The notes below the pieces were generated by a model. The model was not told the origin of the DNA. It worked only from the letters and a program-made list of their open reading frames with translations, and did no database searches. A stretch of DNA of 64,000 nt from Datisca glomerata (lineage: Eukaryota; Streptophyta; Magnoliopsida; Cucurbitales; Datiscaceae), in assembly GCA_003255025.1 (NCBI GenBank), contig QANY01013423.1, positions 733,779 to 797,778 on the forward strand. Reading direction: 5' to 3'. Made by a program: the position numbers and the translations under genes. How positions within the stretch are numbered: the first letter of the stretch is position 1; each line of letters begins with the position of its first letter. Positions 1 through 11,636 of this stretch are shown one piece after another.

Positions 1-18
1 GGGGGGGGGGGGGGGGGG
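1..18. other. poly-G run at window edge
   Basis: Eighteen G residues in a row open the window, followed by a short AT and another G4. Nothing like it occurs elsewhere in this AT-rich sequence. It could be a real G tract in an intron of the UBP26-like gene, or an assembly or sequencing artefact at a contig join. No function is inferred. Confidence 0.6.
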
Positions 19-997
19 ATGGGGCTGTTTAAGAAACCAAAGAAATTATGACTATGCTATCTAAGGATAACTCAATTAAAAAGGAAAAGAACATCATCAG
101 CATGAAATCTAAAGAATCAAGCTAATGTCTACATTTAACATATAATAGCCACTCTCTTTCCAGGACAAGGAAAAGGAAAATACTGGATTCGTCATAAGAA
201 CTGAAAATTGCATATATTAAAACATATAGCAGCACCAGTTTGACACCATGAAAGGTCAAGATTATAAGAATAACATGTTGAGAATGGTTCTACAATAAAC
301 CACATAAGATGGCATGATCCAGAACCCATGATGACAGAATCCATTATGACAGGTAGACAAAATAATCCAATATGTATCTAGATCACCTTTTGGCATAATG
401 TAACAGACAGCTCAAATTCCCATTACGGTAAATGACAAAGATGAACGCTGAACATGAATATGCATCAATAATGCACTTTTAAGTGAGACCACTTAATAAG
501 GATGATAACCAAAGGTATGTAGAGGAATCAAAGCCAATTATGACGGTAAATGTCTATTGGAAAGTCTATATGTGTCAGTGTTTTTAATCATGGTAAATTT
601 TCAACCAAGATTTCAACCTTTTTAATCTTACAGAAATTGAAACTATCTCATAAGCCATTAATCACGGAACCTCAAAGCTTCATGAAAATTGTCTATCTTC
701 TTCCTCTCTCTCCCCTCAAAAAAGAAAAAGAGGAAAAAAGAACTAGACTAGTAATCATGATGCTTGACTACTCACTAAATTTAGCAATTTCCTTCCACAC
801 AGAAGAAATGACTAGAAACTCCAAGTGACCACCTCCCCTATATTATTCGACCCAAGACACAACAGCAACAATAATGACGACCACAAAAGACAACATGAAC
901 AAAATAACTAAACATAATAATGATAATAAATATGGCTACTAAACTACAAACCGTTGATCATATTAGCCTGAGAGGAAGAATTAGTATCATAATGTAC
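19..997 (-). other. Probable intron 3 of the UBP26-like gene
   Basis: The exon ending at 998 is followed on the minus strand by a good donor (AAG/GTACAT). No further coding segment resembling the rest of a USP domain is seen down to position 1. The stretch is AT-rich with no convincing ORF or repeat other than the edge poly-G. Confidence 0.5.
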
Positions 998-3900
998 CTT
1001 TGGAAGGAAAACACAACGCTTAAGCTGAAAATTAAGTACATGAGGCAACGTGCGTAGCTTAATACTGCGAGTAGCATTGACTCTAGTTTTACATGACTCG
1101 CAAAAATATTGATTATCACCATGAAGTTCTTCTATGCTAAGGTAGTCGTCCAAACTCTCATCTAAAGTTTTCAAGCCCTTGATATTCAACTCTAGCTCAT
1201 AAAAGTCTTCCATGTTTGAAGAGGCTTCAGAATCTTTCCCACACTGTGAACACCTAAACGCAAAGTAAATATACAAGAATCAAATTATGGTCTATTCAAT
1301 TTACAAGTAGCATCAGCTGTACAGATATCTAATCATTACGATAGTAAACTGTAAATCAGGATTGATTTCTTAGATAAGCTAAAGCTATTTCTTTTCTTTG
1401 TAAGTAGCTCAGGGAACTGGGAGAGAGTACTCCAATGTAGATTATCTTTTCTTTTCCCGAGGCGGGGAAATTACAACCTAAGGGTCAGCTATAAACAAAA
1501 AAAATGGAGGCCATTCACCCATTTTTTTCTCAAACTCTAACATGGGAAATAAGATGCCTATCCAGTCTTTAAGAATATTAGTGAGATGTAAGAAGACTTT
1601 ACAAAAAGAATTTTCAATCCCCTCGAAAACTCTAAGATTTATCTCATGTCAAATAACCCAAAAAAGGGCATGAGCGATAACCGCCCAGAATTTCTTATCC
1701 ACAATACCGCTATTAATAGCCTGCCAAAGCTACTTGTTTGATCGAACCGGGCCAACCCAACAGATAGAGAAGTTGTCCACTAGTTTCCCCCAAACCTCCC
1801 AAGAGAAAGGACAATGAAGAAATAAATGGGTATTAGTCTCTTCAGCTTTTTTACCCAAAACACGTCTGTTTGGAATGCTGAATCCCCGTCTTTGTAAATT
1901 ATCGAGAGTGAGATTAGCGTTCCAAACAAAACTCCACAAAAGGAAAGCATTTTTCGGTGGTGCTCCCGTCTTCCAGATGCTTCTCCAAGGAAACAACCCC
2001 TCCCCGCTCGCATCATCGACTAGAAGCTTGAAAAAATTCCTGACTGAGAAGGCTGAATTGTCTTTTCTGATCCACCTGACGAAGTCTTCTTCCCCTCTCT
2101 CTAAATGAAAGGTGTAAACAACATTAAATAATTCTTGCACCTCCTGAATCTCCCAATCATTGACATGTCTTCTAAGACGAATATTCCAACAAACGTTCCT
2201 CTCCGAATACTCCGAATAATCCCCCATCATAGCTTTTTGTCCCTTGCCAAGCTGAAGGCAGCTTGATGCGATACTGCCAAAAGGGTGTTAGAGCACCAAG
2301 GATCCAACCAGAACCTCACCCTACTCCCGTCACCCACTTTGAAATAAAAATTATGTTTAGAGAATGAGTCCCATAATTTGCAAATACAACGCCACAGGAG
2401 GGAACCGTGTTTCGATAAGATAGTCGAGGGGAACCAGCTTCTAGGATTATCATCAATCTTGGCCACAATGATTCTCCTCCACAAAGAGGGTTGATATTGC
2501 GAGAACCGCCACAACCATTTGGCAAGAAGGGCCTGATTAAAACTTCTAATGTTCCGGATACCAAGACCACCTCTGTTCAAAGGCCGACAAATTTTCTGCC
2601 AAGATCTTAAGTGAATCATTTCTTTATTTTCTTTATAATAATATAAATGATTCCCACCATAACTTGAGCAACTACAATATATGCATGGTTGTCAGCTTTC
2701 CACCTTTTCATTTTCTTTGGATATTCTTTATACTTTTTGGGTGGGGTGGGGTCGAGGAGGGAATAATCAAATGCTAATTCCCCCTGATTTATTTGATTTG
2801 AAACAGCAGTTAGATTACCATATACTTGCAAAAGAAAACGGATTATCTCCTCGCCTTATATAACTAACATTTTTTTTTATCGGTACCTTACCTTGGAATC
2901 AAAGGAATATGTAAAAGAAATGTGTGACCAGCATTAAAGAGAATCATCAAAGAAATAATTATTCTTGACTTCAGCCAACTAACTGAATATGTAAGCAATT
3001 CAACAAAATGAAATTTCAGGGACTGAGGCATATTTTTGGTACGCCTATGAATCACTGAAGAATGGCTCCCAGAATATGAATTGGAAAACACCTATTAGAT
3101 TAAGCAGTAGGTCAGTCGTAATGTTTCCTACAACTTTACAATGTTGACTACTTCATCAATCCCATATAAAATTGATAAAACTAATTCCCCTTCTAATTTT
3201 TGCTTCTTCTTTTTTTCTACAGTAGGCTCATCATCATGCTACTAGGAGAAAGAAACATGAGTCTGGTAATTAGAAAATGTCAAACAAAAAATTTAAGTAA
3301 AGAAACAAAGAAATCTCATATCTTACTAAAAGAATGACAAAAGAGGAAGATATCTCACGAGCTTTAAAAGACCCAGTAAAATATTCTAACTTACGTGGTC
3401 ACATGTGATACCCTTCCGCGGAAAAGGTCTTGAACAATTGTCCTTGCTTTGGAAAGTTTTGAATGACTCAAGCAACGCTCCAGCAAAGAGAGAAGCAAGG
3501 TCAGAAATTCATGGCTGTCCTGCTGCACTCCATTATCTAACTCCAGTGTCTTTATAAATGGAGAGGAATCCATAAAAGCCATTTTACTAGCATGCAACTG
3601 AGCAAAAAGCCGTACAAGCTGATCCAGTACTGGATTTTGGGTCAAAACATCTGGTTCAATAAGAAAAATGCCCTCCCTGAAGGACTTGTTCATGGACAAG
3701 CACTGAAGTATACTATTGGCATAGCACGTTGCACCAAGATTTGTCAGACCTGCAGGGGAATCAAGAGAGTCGCGGAGATCCTTAGACGGGTCAGGCCCAA
3801 AAGCTTGAACAATTTCTGACGTCTTCTGCCACAAGCCAGATTTCCGACTTCCATTGGGCGGTGGAATTAGCCCACAAAAGCAATTAGGGTTGTCCTTAGT

Positions 3901-4173
3901 GTTCACACGGCATCCTTGACAAACAGGCTTCCGAATCATATACAGCTGATTTACATCATCATTACTTATTTCACCAGTTAAGTGAATTTTCCTACACAAG
4001 GATCAAACTTGTTTAGAAATTCAATACATAATGCAACAAATAGAGAAATAGATATAATTATTTTTCTTTCCAGAATGGAACCCACAAATATACCTCAAGA
4101 TATCAGAAGTTGTATCAGCAGTATACACCTGTCTGTGTCGTTTATTCTTACTACGCGTAGTTGGTCGGCTCAT
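998..4173 (-). CDS. UBP26: Ubiquitin carboxyl-terminal hydrolase, UBP26/USP48 type (5' part, three exons)
   Basis: Cysteine protease (USP family) that removes ubiquitin; Arabidopsis UBP26 acts on histone H2B in the nucleus. Three exons join in frame: 4094-4173 (ATG at 4171-4173, reading [12 protein letters not shown]), 3395-3991 and 998-1253, all with GT-AG borders, giving 311 codons. Residues 51-66 hold four cysteines (CQGC, NCFC). The catalytic box [10 protein letters not shown] lies near residues 111-120 with the active Cys at about 116. A following motif, [12 protein letters not shown], is typical of the family. Exon 3 has two CxxC pairs (CSQC, CESC) forming the zinc ribbon and ends at KRCVFLPK. 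The catalytic His box and the C-terminal domains must lie left of position 1, so the gene is cut by the window. Residues match the Arabidopsis protein closely from memory. Intron 2 (1254-3394) carries a LINE remnant. Confidence 0.93.
1460..2625 (-). mobile_element. 5'-truncated LINE (L1-type) remnant, ORF2 C-terminus
   Basis: Minus-strand reading gives the end of a plant LINE ORF2. At 2227-2619 is the post-RT region ([24 protein letters not shown], then RFWLDPW), and at 1730-2230 a zf-RVT zinc-binding domain ([10 protein letters not shown], then [15 protein letters not shown]). At about 1470-1730 a tail resembling [15 protein letters not shown] is broken by a stop. The reading frame changes at about 2228, so it is dead. 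Loss of everything upstream of about 2620 is the usual 5' truncation of LINEs. It sits in intron 2 of the UBP26-like gene, in the same orientation. Exact ends and target duplication are not certain. Confidence 0.85.
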
Positions 4174-5330
4174 CTTAAAGACAGACCAATACTGCATGAT
4201 GCATTTAATCATCAAAAACAGTTTAACTTTACAGCTTACTCTTAACATGGGGCACATACATAATATTAATCTTAGATAACTTATTTGAAAAAAGAAGTTT
4301 ACAAACTTCAAGAAGACAATGAGTCCTCGCTCCACAACAAAATTACAACTTCTAATATCAAAAGAAAAGGGAATGCTTAAAAAATTGCTTGTGAACCACC
4401 CAAAAAAAGAATTTACATTTACAAACAGATCTTACACAGAGAATGAGAATAACAAAAATATCAGCAAGGTTTTTCCCAACAAAAGAAAGACAGAGCAGCT
4501 TGAGAAACCAGCATTAAGCTGTGGGGTGTGTGCTTTATCAGTTAAGGAAATATTTCTTTTCCAAAGCACTTCAAGCTTAAAGGTCATAACCCATTAACCT
4601 GGAGATTTTGAACGCTAAATAATCTTCGGTTTAAACCATTAATCAGACATGAAAAAAACGCTTCCAGGAGTAAAACTCACTGAGAATTATCAAGTCAAAA
4701 CCAGAACACGGTTATTTTACGGCAAAAGCGCAATCTTTCCAAACAAAAGTGCCCCAAATTAACCTCTTAACCACACACAAACAAAATTCCGAGAAACTAA
4801 TGATGTCGATATATTCCGCTGACACTTCATATAAAGTCCGCTAGACTCTCAAAATAACAATAACTACAAATCATTTCTCGAGACGTCGAGGAAAAAGACG
4901 CACAGTTAACACACAATCAGGAGGAGTAAACTGTAAACGAAAGAAACCTAGAAACAGAATTATCAGTTACAAGATAAATAATGCAGTGAACGAAAAATCA
5001 AAATAGAAGTCAGAAATTTTCATTTAATATAATGCCAACAACATCGGGATATGAGAAATGAGAAGAACTGATCATTAGACTGTACCTGAGATAGAAGCCG
5101 ATTTCAGCTGAACTTGAAGATCAAAAACAGCCAACCTTGAGATTAGGATGAAAAATAAAACATAACCGAAATCAAACTCTTGATCTTCTTTGAGATTGAT
5201 TCCACACCGACATCCAATATTAGTTTCAAAATAATTTGTCCAGTTTATCAAATTTAATTGTGAAATAAACAAGAAAATACGTGATGGAAAAGGAACGAAG
5301 GGTCTTGCAATGTCTGAACTGAACAGCGAG
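4174..5330 (-). promoter_or_regulatory. 5' leader/promoter region of the UBP26-like gene
   Basis: This is the stretch upstream of the UBP26 start codon on the minus strand. No coding segment with family similarity is seen. It probably holds the transcription start, 5' UTR and perhaps a leader intron; the boundary at about 5.3 kb, where strongly AT-rich spacer begins, is a guess. Confidence 0.35.
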
Positions 5331-5724
5331 TTCTCTCTTGAAAAATAAATAAATTTATTATTAAATTAATTCGTTCTCTCTTGAAAAACGAACCAAACCG
5401 AATATTTCTGTTACTTTCAAAACTGAATCTAACCAGACCAATTCGTGAAAAACAAAGCCGACCAATTAAAAGGCATCGGCTCTTTTTATTTTATTTTGTT
5501 TCATGAGCATCGGTTCTATTTAGAAAATCTACTTGTTTCTATATTATGAGATTGAGATTAAATTATTTTTAAAATATGATTATTAAAATATTATTATAAT
5601 AAAGTACGAGAAAGTTAAAATTATTTTTTGGTAACAATTTAATGTTATAAACTGATGAGAATTTAAAATGATTAAACAGTCACTTATGTTGGTATGAGAG
5701 AATATATGCCCTAATGATTATTTC

Positions 5725-5763
<39 letters not shown>

Positions 5764-6253
5764 ATAATTATATACTTTTAACTAATATGTAAACGTACAG
5801 ATTTTAGAAAAACATTATTGGTACAGATTTTAGAAAAGCATTATTGGAACAACTTCATCTCTGTGCATTATTAGAATCGTTAATTGTCATTTTCACTATA
5901 GTAATTAAGTTTTATTAATGCAATAATTAATGGACTCTTTTACACATTTCAATTGTAATTATATATAATACTAATAGTTATAGTATTATAATATTTACAT
6001 GTACTATTTACGTCATATTACCGTCTCATCACATATCATATCATATCATAGCTTATCTAAAAGTGTGGATCTATTCTATCTTATAATAACACAATATATT
6101 TTGCATATATTATATAATCTCTCTACAATGTGGATTTGAATAACGTTTTTTAGACAACTTCGTACATGTGCATTATTGAAATCAATAAATTGTCTAGTAA
6201 TTAAGTTCTTTTAACGCGATAATTAATAGACTCACTTACACTTTTTATTATAA
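5331..6253. other. AT-rich spacer with a TA microsatellite
   Basis: No ORF or gene-like signal. A (TA)n run of about 30 bases lies at 5729-5760. A phrase around an attattggtacagattttag core is repeated at about 5800-5850, so small duplications are present. Confidence 0.6.
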
Positions 6254-6881
6254 CTAGTCGAAAAGTATTACACATGTTAAGTATTTTAAAATATATGTAA
6301 AATCTGAGATTTATATTAGTGTTTAAATAAATACACCATCTTCAAAATTAATTGTAAATCTAAACAAAATGTAAAATTGTAGGGATCATAAATAGTTTAG
6401 CTTGTTTATATGTCTTCTGAATTGTACTTAATAACATTGCTATGTGAAACTATTATAGGAGAAGTTCAAATCCGTTTCGTTCAAATTATTATCCCCAATT
6501 TGTCAGATTTTATCATGTTTAAAGATAAATTTCTCTCAATTTATTTATATTAATTTTCATGTTCCGATAATATAATTGTTCCATATTGTATAATTTCATA
6601 CTTTTTTAACAAATAAAGCATTGATGACTTAAAAATAATCTCAAAATTAATTGAAATTCATCTTTATTAATATTTACATTTATAATCACATAATATTATA
6701 AAATATTCAATTTTAAAAACCGTAAATAGACAAATCATTATCTAATAGAAAAAAGTATTTCCATTATCTTAATTGAGAAAATATGTGAAAACTCTTAAAA
6801 TTGAACCATATAAGAATGTTTGATGGGTAAAAATGATGATAAAAAGCTGATCCCATTCAAACCCCATTTGATATAGTAAGA
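6254..6881 (-). mobile_element. Helitron-like non-autonomous element, copy 1
   Basis: On the minus strand it begins with TC after an A (complement of 6880-6882) and ends with CTAG before T (6254-6257, flank 6253). These are Helitron-style borders without a target duplication. It is related along its length to the copy at 8128-8728: both share the sequence next to CTAG (ACATGTTAAGT-like, then TTAAAATATATGTAAAAT), a middle block around TTTGTYAGATTYTATCAT, and the other end around GAGAAAATATGTGAAAA. No coding capacity. The hairpin expected just inside the CTAG end is weaker here than in copy 2. Confidence 0.6.
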
Positions 6882-7459
6882 TTATATTTAAAATAGTATT
6901 GTAATATTTACATGTACTGTTTACATCATATCATATTTCAGTCTTATGTTTAAACAATAACTAGATTACGTGATTTAGCATTAATATTCAATTAGCGTCA
7001 ATATCGGTATAAATTTAATAATACAATCAACTATATTGATGTTAGTTTTAATTTTAACATTAAATCAGTATTGTTGTAAAAATATACACTAAAAATTGTA
7101 ATATTTATTTTAACATGCACTCGAAATTGCTGGAGCAGTGCACGTGATAAATTAAAAAATATATACATTCACTTTAAAGTAATATGAAAAAGTATTAAGC
7201 ATATAATAATTACATATATGTATAGAAATAAATTATGTAGAGCGTTTCATGTTTGTAGAATTTATAAAAACATATTAAATTTAATGTTTTAACTAATATA
7301 TGTATGTATGTTATGTGTTTGTGTATATGTAGAGTTGCCTTAAACTCTACTTTTTGTAATAATTTATGTTTAACCAATAAAATTACATTTTTGATTCATT
7401 TTTACGTTTTCTCATGCATTTTGTTTTCATTTTATGCAGGTTAAGTATTTTTATCTTAA
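6882..7459. other. AT-rich spacer, no gene seen
   Basis: No coding or RNA gene signal. The end of copy 1 and this stretch repeat a phrase also found at about 5960-6050 (a tatagtattataatatttacatgtac-like sequence), suggesting older TE debris. Confidence 0.5.
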
Positions 7460-8127
7460 TCTATAATATATTAAAAGTGACAAAACAATAAGAAGCATTT
7501 TTTGACCATTTTATCCAACCATAAATTCTAAATTTTCTTTAAATGACCATCAAGATATTAACCCAATAAAAGATTTAAGTATTTATTTATCATAAAAATT
7601 CACAATATTATTAATTAATAGCTCTCAATGAGTCAATATGCTAACTTAAATTAAATTTACATTATTTTTTATTACACATTTTTTATTCTCGTGTGACTTT
7701 TAATCTATTATTATTCAAAATACGTGTTACAGATATATGCAATTCTTAACCTATAATATATTAACTATATTTATTGTACTTGTTTAGTTTTTCTAACCTA
7801 CTAATTTTCACAACTTATAATTAGTTATACGTCAATCAATTTTAAAGTTAGTCTAGATATTCAAACTAAAATCTTAAGTATTCATTTAAGTTTTTCAAAA
7901 TAATGTTTTAGTCTAAATGTGTAATAAAAATAACGTAAATTTAATTTAAGATAATTCATTGAGAACAATTAACTAAAAGCATTGTGGATGTTTATGAGAA
8001 ATAAATACTTAAAATTTTATTTTTGGGTTAGTATATTGATGGTCATATAATAAAATTTAGGATTTATGGTCAGACAAAATGATCAAAAAATAATTTTCAT
8101 TGTCTTGCCACTTTTAGTAAAAAATTA
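7460..8127. repeat. Inverted-repeat element, arms of about 215 bp
   Basis: Sequence from about 7460 to 7680 (starting TCTATAATATATTAAAAGTG) reappears reverse-complemented at about 7915-8120, with matching blocks such as AAATTTACRTTATTTTT and GACCATCAA. The left end A/TCTATAATATATTAAAAG resembles a plant Helitron 5' terminus on the plus strand. The right arm runs directly into Helitron copy 2 at 8128. It may be two Helitron 5' ends placed head to head, or a fold-back element. No ORF. Confidence 0.6.
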
Positions 8128-8728
8128 CTAGTTGACAACTACGTGCTTCGCACGTGTTAAGCGAGTTAAAATATATGTAAAATATAAAATTAATAATAAT
8201 GTTAAAATAAATACATTAAATTTTAAAATGATTATAAATCTAAATTTAAAGTAAGATAATAGTAATAATAAGTACATTAGCTTATTTAAAAAAAGTACAA
8301 TAGTTTGTTAATAATATTGTTAACATTTTACTATATATAATTACTATTTGAATAATATACAAAATGATTATTCATCAATTTGTTAGATTCTATCATATTA
8401 AAAGATAATTTTTCTTTTACACACATATTTATCTCATTTCATTTATATGATTTTTCATGCTCTAAAATATTATATGATATTTAATTTTATATCCTCAAAA
8501 GTAATCTTTAAGGGTACTTATATTTCCATTTGCATTATGACATTTAATTTTACAAACTATTTATAAACAAATTATTATTGAACAAAAATAATATTCCATT
8601 ACATGGATTATATTAAATGAGAAAATATGTGAAAATCTTAAATTGCACTATATTTTAAGGAGGTATGAAGGGTGAAAATGAGAATCAAAAGTTTCTCCAT
8701 TTTAAGCCTATTTTAATATATTATAAGA
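8128..8728 (-). mobile_element. Helitron-like non-autonomous element, copy 2
   Basis: Minus-strand 5' end is TC after A (complement of 8727-8729) and 3' end is CTAG before T (8128-8131, flank 8127). Just inside the 3' end, at about 8139-8157, is the short palindrome CACGTGCGAAGCACGTAG, placed as a Helitron terminal hairpin should be. It is 601 bp, related to the 628-bp copy 1, and non-coding. The family assignment rests on ends and structure only. Confidence 0.65.
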
Positions 8729-9536
8729 TGAAATTAAGATAAGATAAGATTAAGATAGAAATAGATTGTAGATCATTCATGATTATTAACTATGCAATAT
8801 TTAATAAAATAAAACATTTATTGAATAAAAACTTAAAACATGTTTGTAAAAATTAAAGATTATAAATTTATAGAAAATCTCACATTTGAGTAATATTTCA
8901 GAGATATTTTCTAAATAACAGAAAATCAACATTAAAATATCGATTTACTCAACTAAGTATGCTTAGTTTCACATCACGTGCCAGAAGCCTAATCAGACTC
9001 TTCACATTCATCACCATCATTTGTCATCTGAAAATATAATATAAATGCAGTGAGTATAGAATGTCCTTTGCAAGTATAATTTTACACATACTTAGTAAAC
9101 ATTCACATTCAATTCCAGTTAAATCTTTAACATAAGTCTTGTGTTTGAGATACACTTTATAAATCATATTGACACTTCCCTCATTTGCTTCATCTTTACA
9201 TTTTTCATGGCATTCATTTCTTATCTTATTTTCATCGTTTTTTTTTTCTTTACTTTAGATATCTTTACATTTTCATTGCTTTCTTTCCTTGCATTTATCA
9301 CGAGTTCACTTATGTAATGTTTAGCTAATTAGAAACAGTAAGTCATTATTACGAAAACTGTTAGACTAATGGATATTTGGTAATATCCTTAGACATTGAC
9401 ATAGACACTAACCATTAAACATCACATGGTTCGAGGGACCCCCGCGATCCATTTCCCACTCACTTCTTTCATTGTACAAACTCACAAATAACTTTTTAAA
9501 TTTTTATATATTTATTTATTATTTTCATTTTATGAA
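8729..9536. other. AT-rich spacer, no gene seen
   Basis: Low-complexity start (AAGATAAGATAAGATTAAGAT near 8735), then unremarkable AT-rich DNA. No ORF, tRNA or repeat array recognised. Confidence 0.55.
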
Positions 9537-9791
9537 TCACAATGTGAAAGTGCTTATGGACCATTGATTGATAATGGATGACAATAGCTTCATGCACGAC
9601 GATAGAGTCAATCGACGATGGATCACCATGATTTTGTGCTTGATGATTGACATATGATATACAAACAATGACTTTGTACTCAATGATGGACTGGTGATGG
9701 CTTTGTGCTCAACAATGGAAGATGATGGACCACCGCAAATAAGTGCTTGATGGTGGACCAACAATGGACCGCGTTCGCTCGTGCTCGGCAA
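9537..9791. repeat. Degenerate GATGATGGACCA-type tandem repeat
   Basis: Phrases such as gatgatggaccaccg, gatggtggaccaacaatgg and actttgtactcaatgatgg recur with imperfect period of roughly 40-50 bases. The repeat keeps a minus-strand frame open for 84 codons, but the translation is repetitive and matches no family, so it is not called a gene. Confidence 0.45.
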
Positions 9792-11490
9792 TAGGCCGAT
9801 GTGGTCTTTAGTATTCTAGGTCCTTTTGTCGTTTTAAGTTGCATATTTCTTTTTATATTTTAAAGGTTAAACTATAAAATATCCACATGCACTTTGATCA
9901 AAATGTAATATATACCTCTATAAAAATTCATATTTTTATACCCCTATAATTTGAGAAGACTACAAAAAATATCATTCCGTTAAATTAAAGGGTTAAAACT
10001 AACAATAATTTTTTAATACAAAAATACTCCTCCTTCTCTCAAATTGGTATAGTTAAATGTAGAAAGAGTTTCTTTTTCTGGTAGTGCTCTAACTTTATTT
10101 GGTGGAATGGATGAGTTTTGGCTTCTTCTTTTAATTATTCCTTAAGGGGGTCATTTGGTATGTGTTAAATAAGAATGCTGAGAAAGTTAAGTTGCTGGAA
10201 AAGTTTTAGTGGTAAAGTTAGATCAAACGTTTTTGAGATAGCCATGTTTGGTAACACATAATTAATTTAAAAAGTTATTGAAAAAGTAAGATTACCTTAT
10301 TTGATATAGTATGAGACTTTGGGAAGTTGTTGAGACAATTAAATAAAGTTGTTTGAAAAATTACATATAATATTGAGAGTAATTAAATTATTATTTTTTA
10401 GCAAGTGTTATTTATATATTCTAATACAACATGATATCGTAAATTATCTATTTATTATCGTCACCAATAAAATTAAATTCTTTCTTTTACTACACCAAAA
10501 ATAAATAATAATTTTTTTTGCTTAAATTGTACAAATTAATTCAACATATTTAAATAAAAGAAGAAGGGAAAACTACAAATTAGTCCATCAAACTATCAAG
10601 TTGTTGTCATTTATAATCTTGAACTATTATTTCTATCATTTATAACCTTCAACTTTTCATGTGCCGCCTAAAATAACTTTTCATCCATTCACCGTTATAC
10701 ATCTGTTAGTTTAGTATAAAACGACGTAGTTTTGAAACATTAAAATTATAAACACGCCCCCATCAAAACTACGTCGTTTTGGGTTTTATTTTTTCTCAAA
10801 CCTAACTTCCAAACTTGTGAACTCACCCCTCTCCACCGCCTTTCTTCGCGAACCCCTACCCCTCTCCTAACCGCGCAGCTCTTCCTCCCTAACACAGGTC
10901 TGTAGCTCATTGTAAACCTCCATAACCGCATTGTAGCTCTTCGTCTTTCAGCTCGCCTTGAAATTTCACATTTTCCCATATTCGATTTCTTTAATTCACG
11001 CTATGGCAGGAATGTTTAGTTCGCTATAGGAGAATCTTCAGCGTTTTGTGACGAGTGGACATGGCAAATAGAAGAAGCAACAAGAAGGAAAAGTAAAAGA
11101 ATATGAAGCATTGACGAGAAAATTAAGAAATTTACTAGTGTCATTTTTGTTTCTACTGCTAAATCTGAACCTAATGTTTGTGTACGTTGGTGTCGTCGTC
11201 TTCTGCTATGAAAACAATAAAATCTCTCCATAATTTTTGTCCATGAAAATACATCCGTCTCCATGTTTTCCCACATATATTGACAAAATTCAAATAAACC
11301 TAATTCACCATCTCACCATTTTCAGATTATTGTATAAAAATAACCGAAAACAAAGAAATAATAATCATTTCTCTTCTGTAAGCTTCCCAAGACTTCTAAT
11401 TCTTTGAACTAATGTTCTGACAGCTTAAACTCCCTGACACTCAGCTAATTAAATAAAAAATAAAATGAATTGGGTTGGATTTTCTGTAAG
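9792..11490. other. Spacer with TE-like segments and an 18-bp perfect inverted repeat
   Basis: At about 10144 begins a segment of the form GGGGTCATTTGGTATGTG, a start common in plant MITEs. At 10718-10735 the sequence aaaacgacgtagttttga reappears as its exact reverse complement at 10763-10780, a motif often seen at the ends of plant repeats. Around 10800-10960 the DNA is richer in C, but open frames there match nothing. No host gene is supported. Confidence 0.45.
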
Positions 11491-11636
11491 CTTTGCCCAT
11501 GTGGGTATGGAGTTATAAGTATTCCGTAATGATGAAATCATGCTCTTTCTCTTTTCTAATTCGAGAAAAAGAAATATTGAGAGAGTGAGGGATTATGTTT
11601 GACAAGATCTAAAACTCTATACCCACATGGGCAAAG
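11491..11636. repeat. Long hairpin, possible small-RNA precursor
   Basis: CTTTGCCCATGTGGGTATGG plus AGTT (11491-11514) pairs with 11613-11636 at 23 of 24 positions. The 98-base middle can itself form a partial stem (a ttttct/agaaaa pair near 11552-11575). Arm length and loop size fit a plant miRNA-type precursor or a small fold-back transposon relic. I do not recognise the arm as a known miRNA. Confidence 0.4.

Noticed and set aside
8139..8157. Palindrome as a rho-independent-type terminator
   Set aside because: In plant DNA this short hairpin ahead of CTAG is better explained as a Helitron 3' end.
10746..10979. Minus-strand ORF, Arg-rich, 77 codons
   Set aside because: Lies next to the inverted repeat in CT-rich DNA; composition explains the open frame, and no family is recognised.
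11016..11276. Minus-strand ORF of 86 codons ending in a hydrophobic stretch (MLHILLLFLLVASSICHVHS), like a small secreted peptide
   Set aside because: No known peptide family motif, no supporting splice or promoter context, and the frame lies in spacer DNA. It could be chance; kept out of the gene list.
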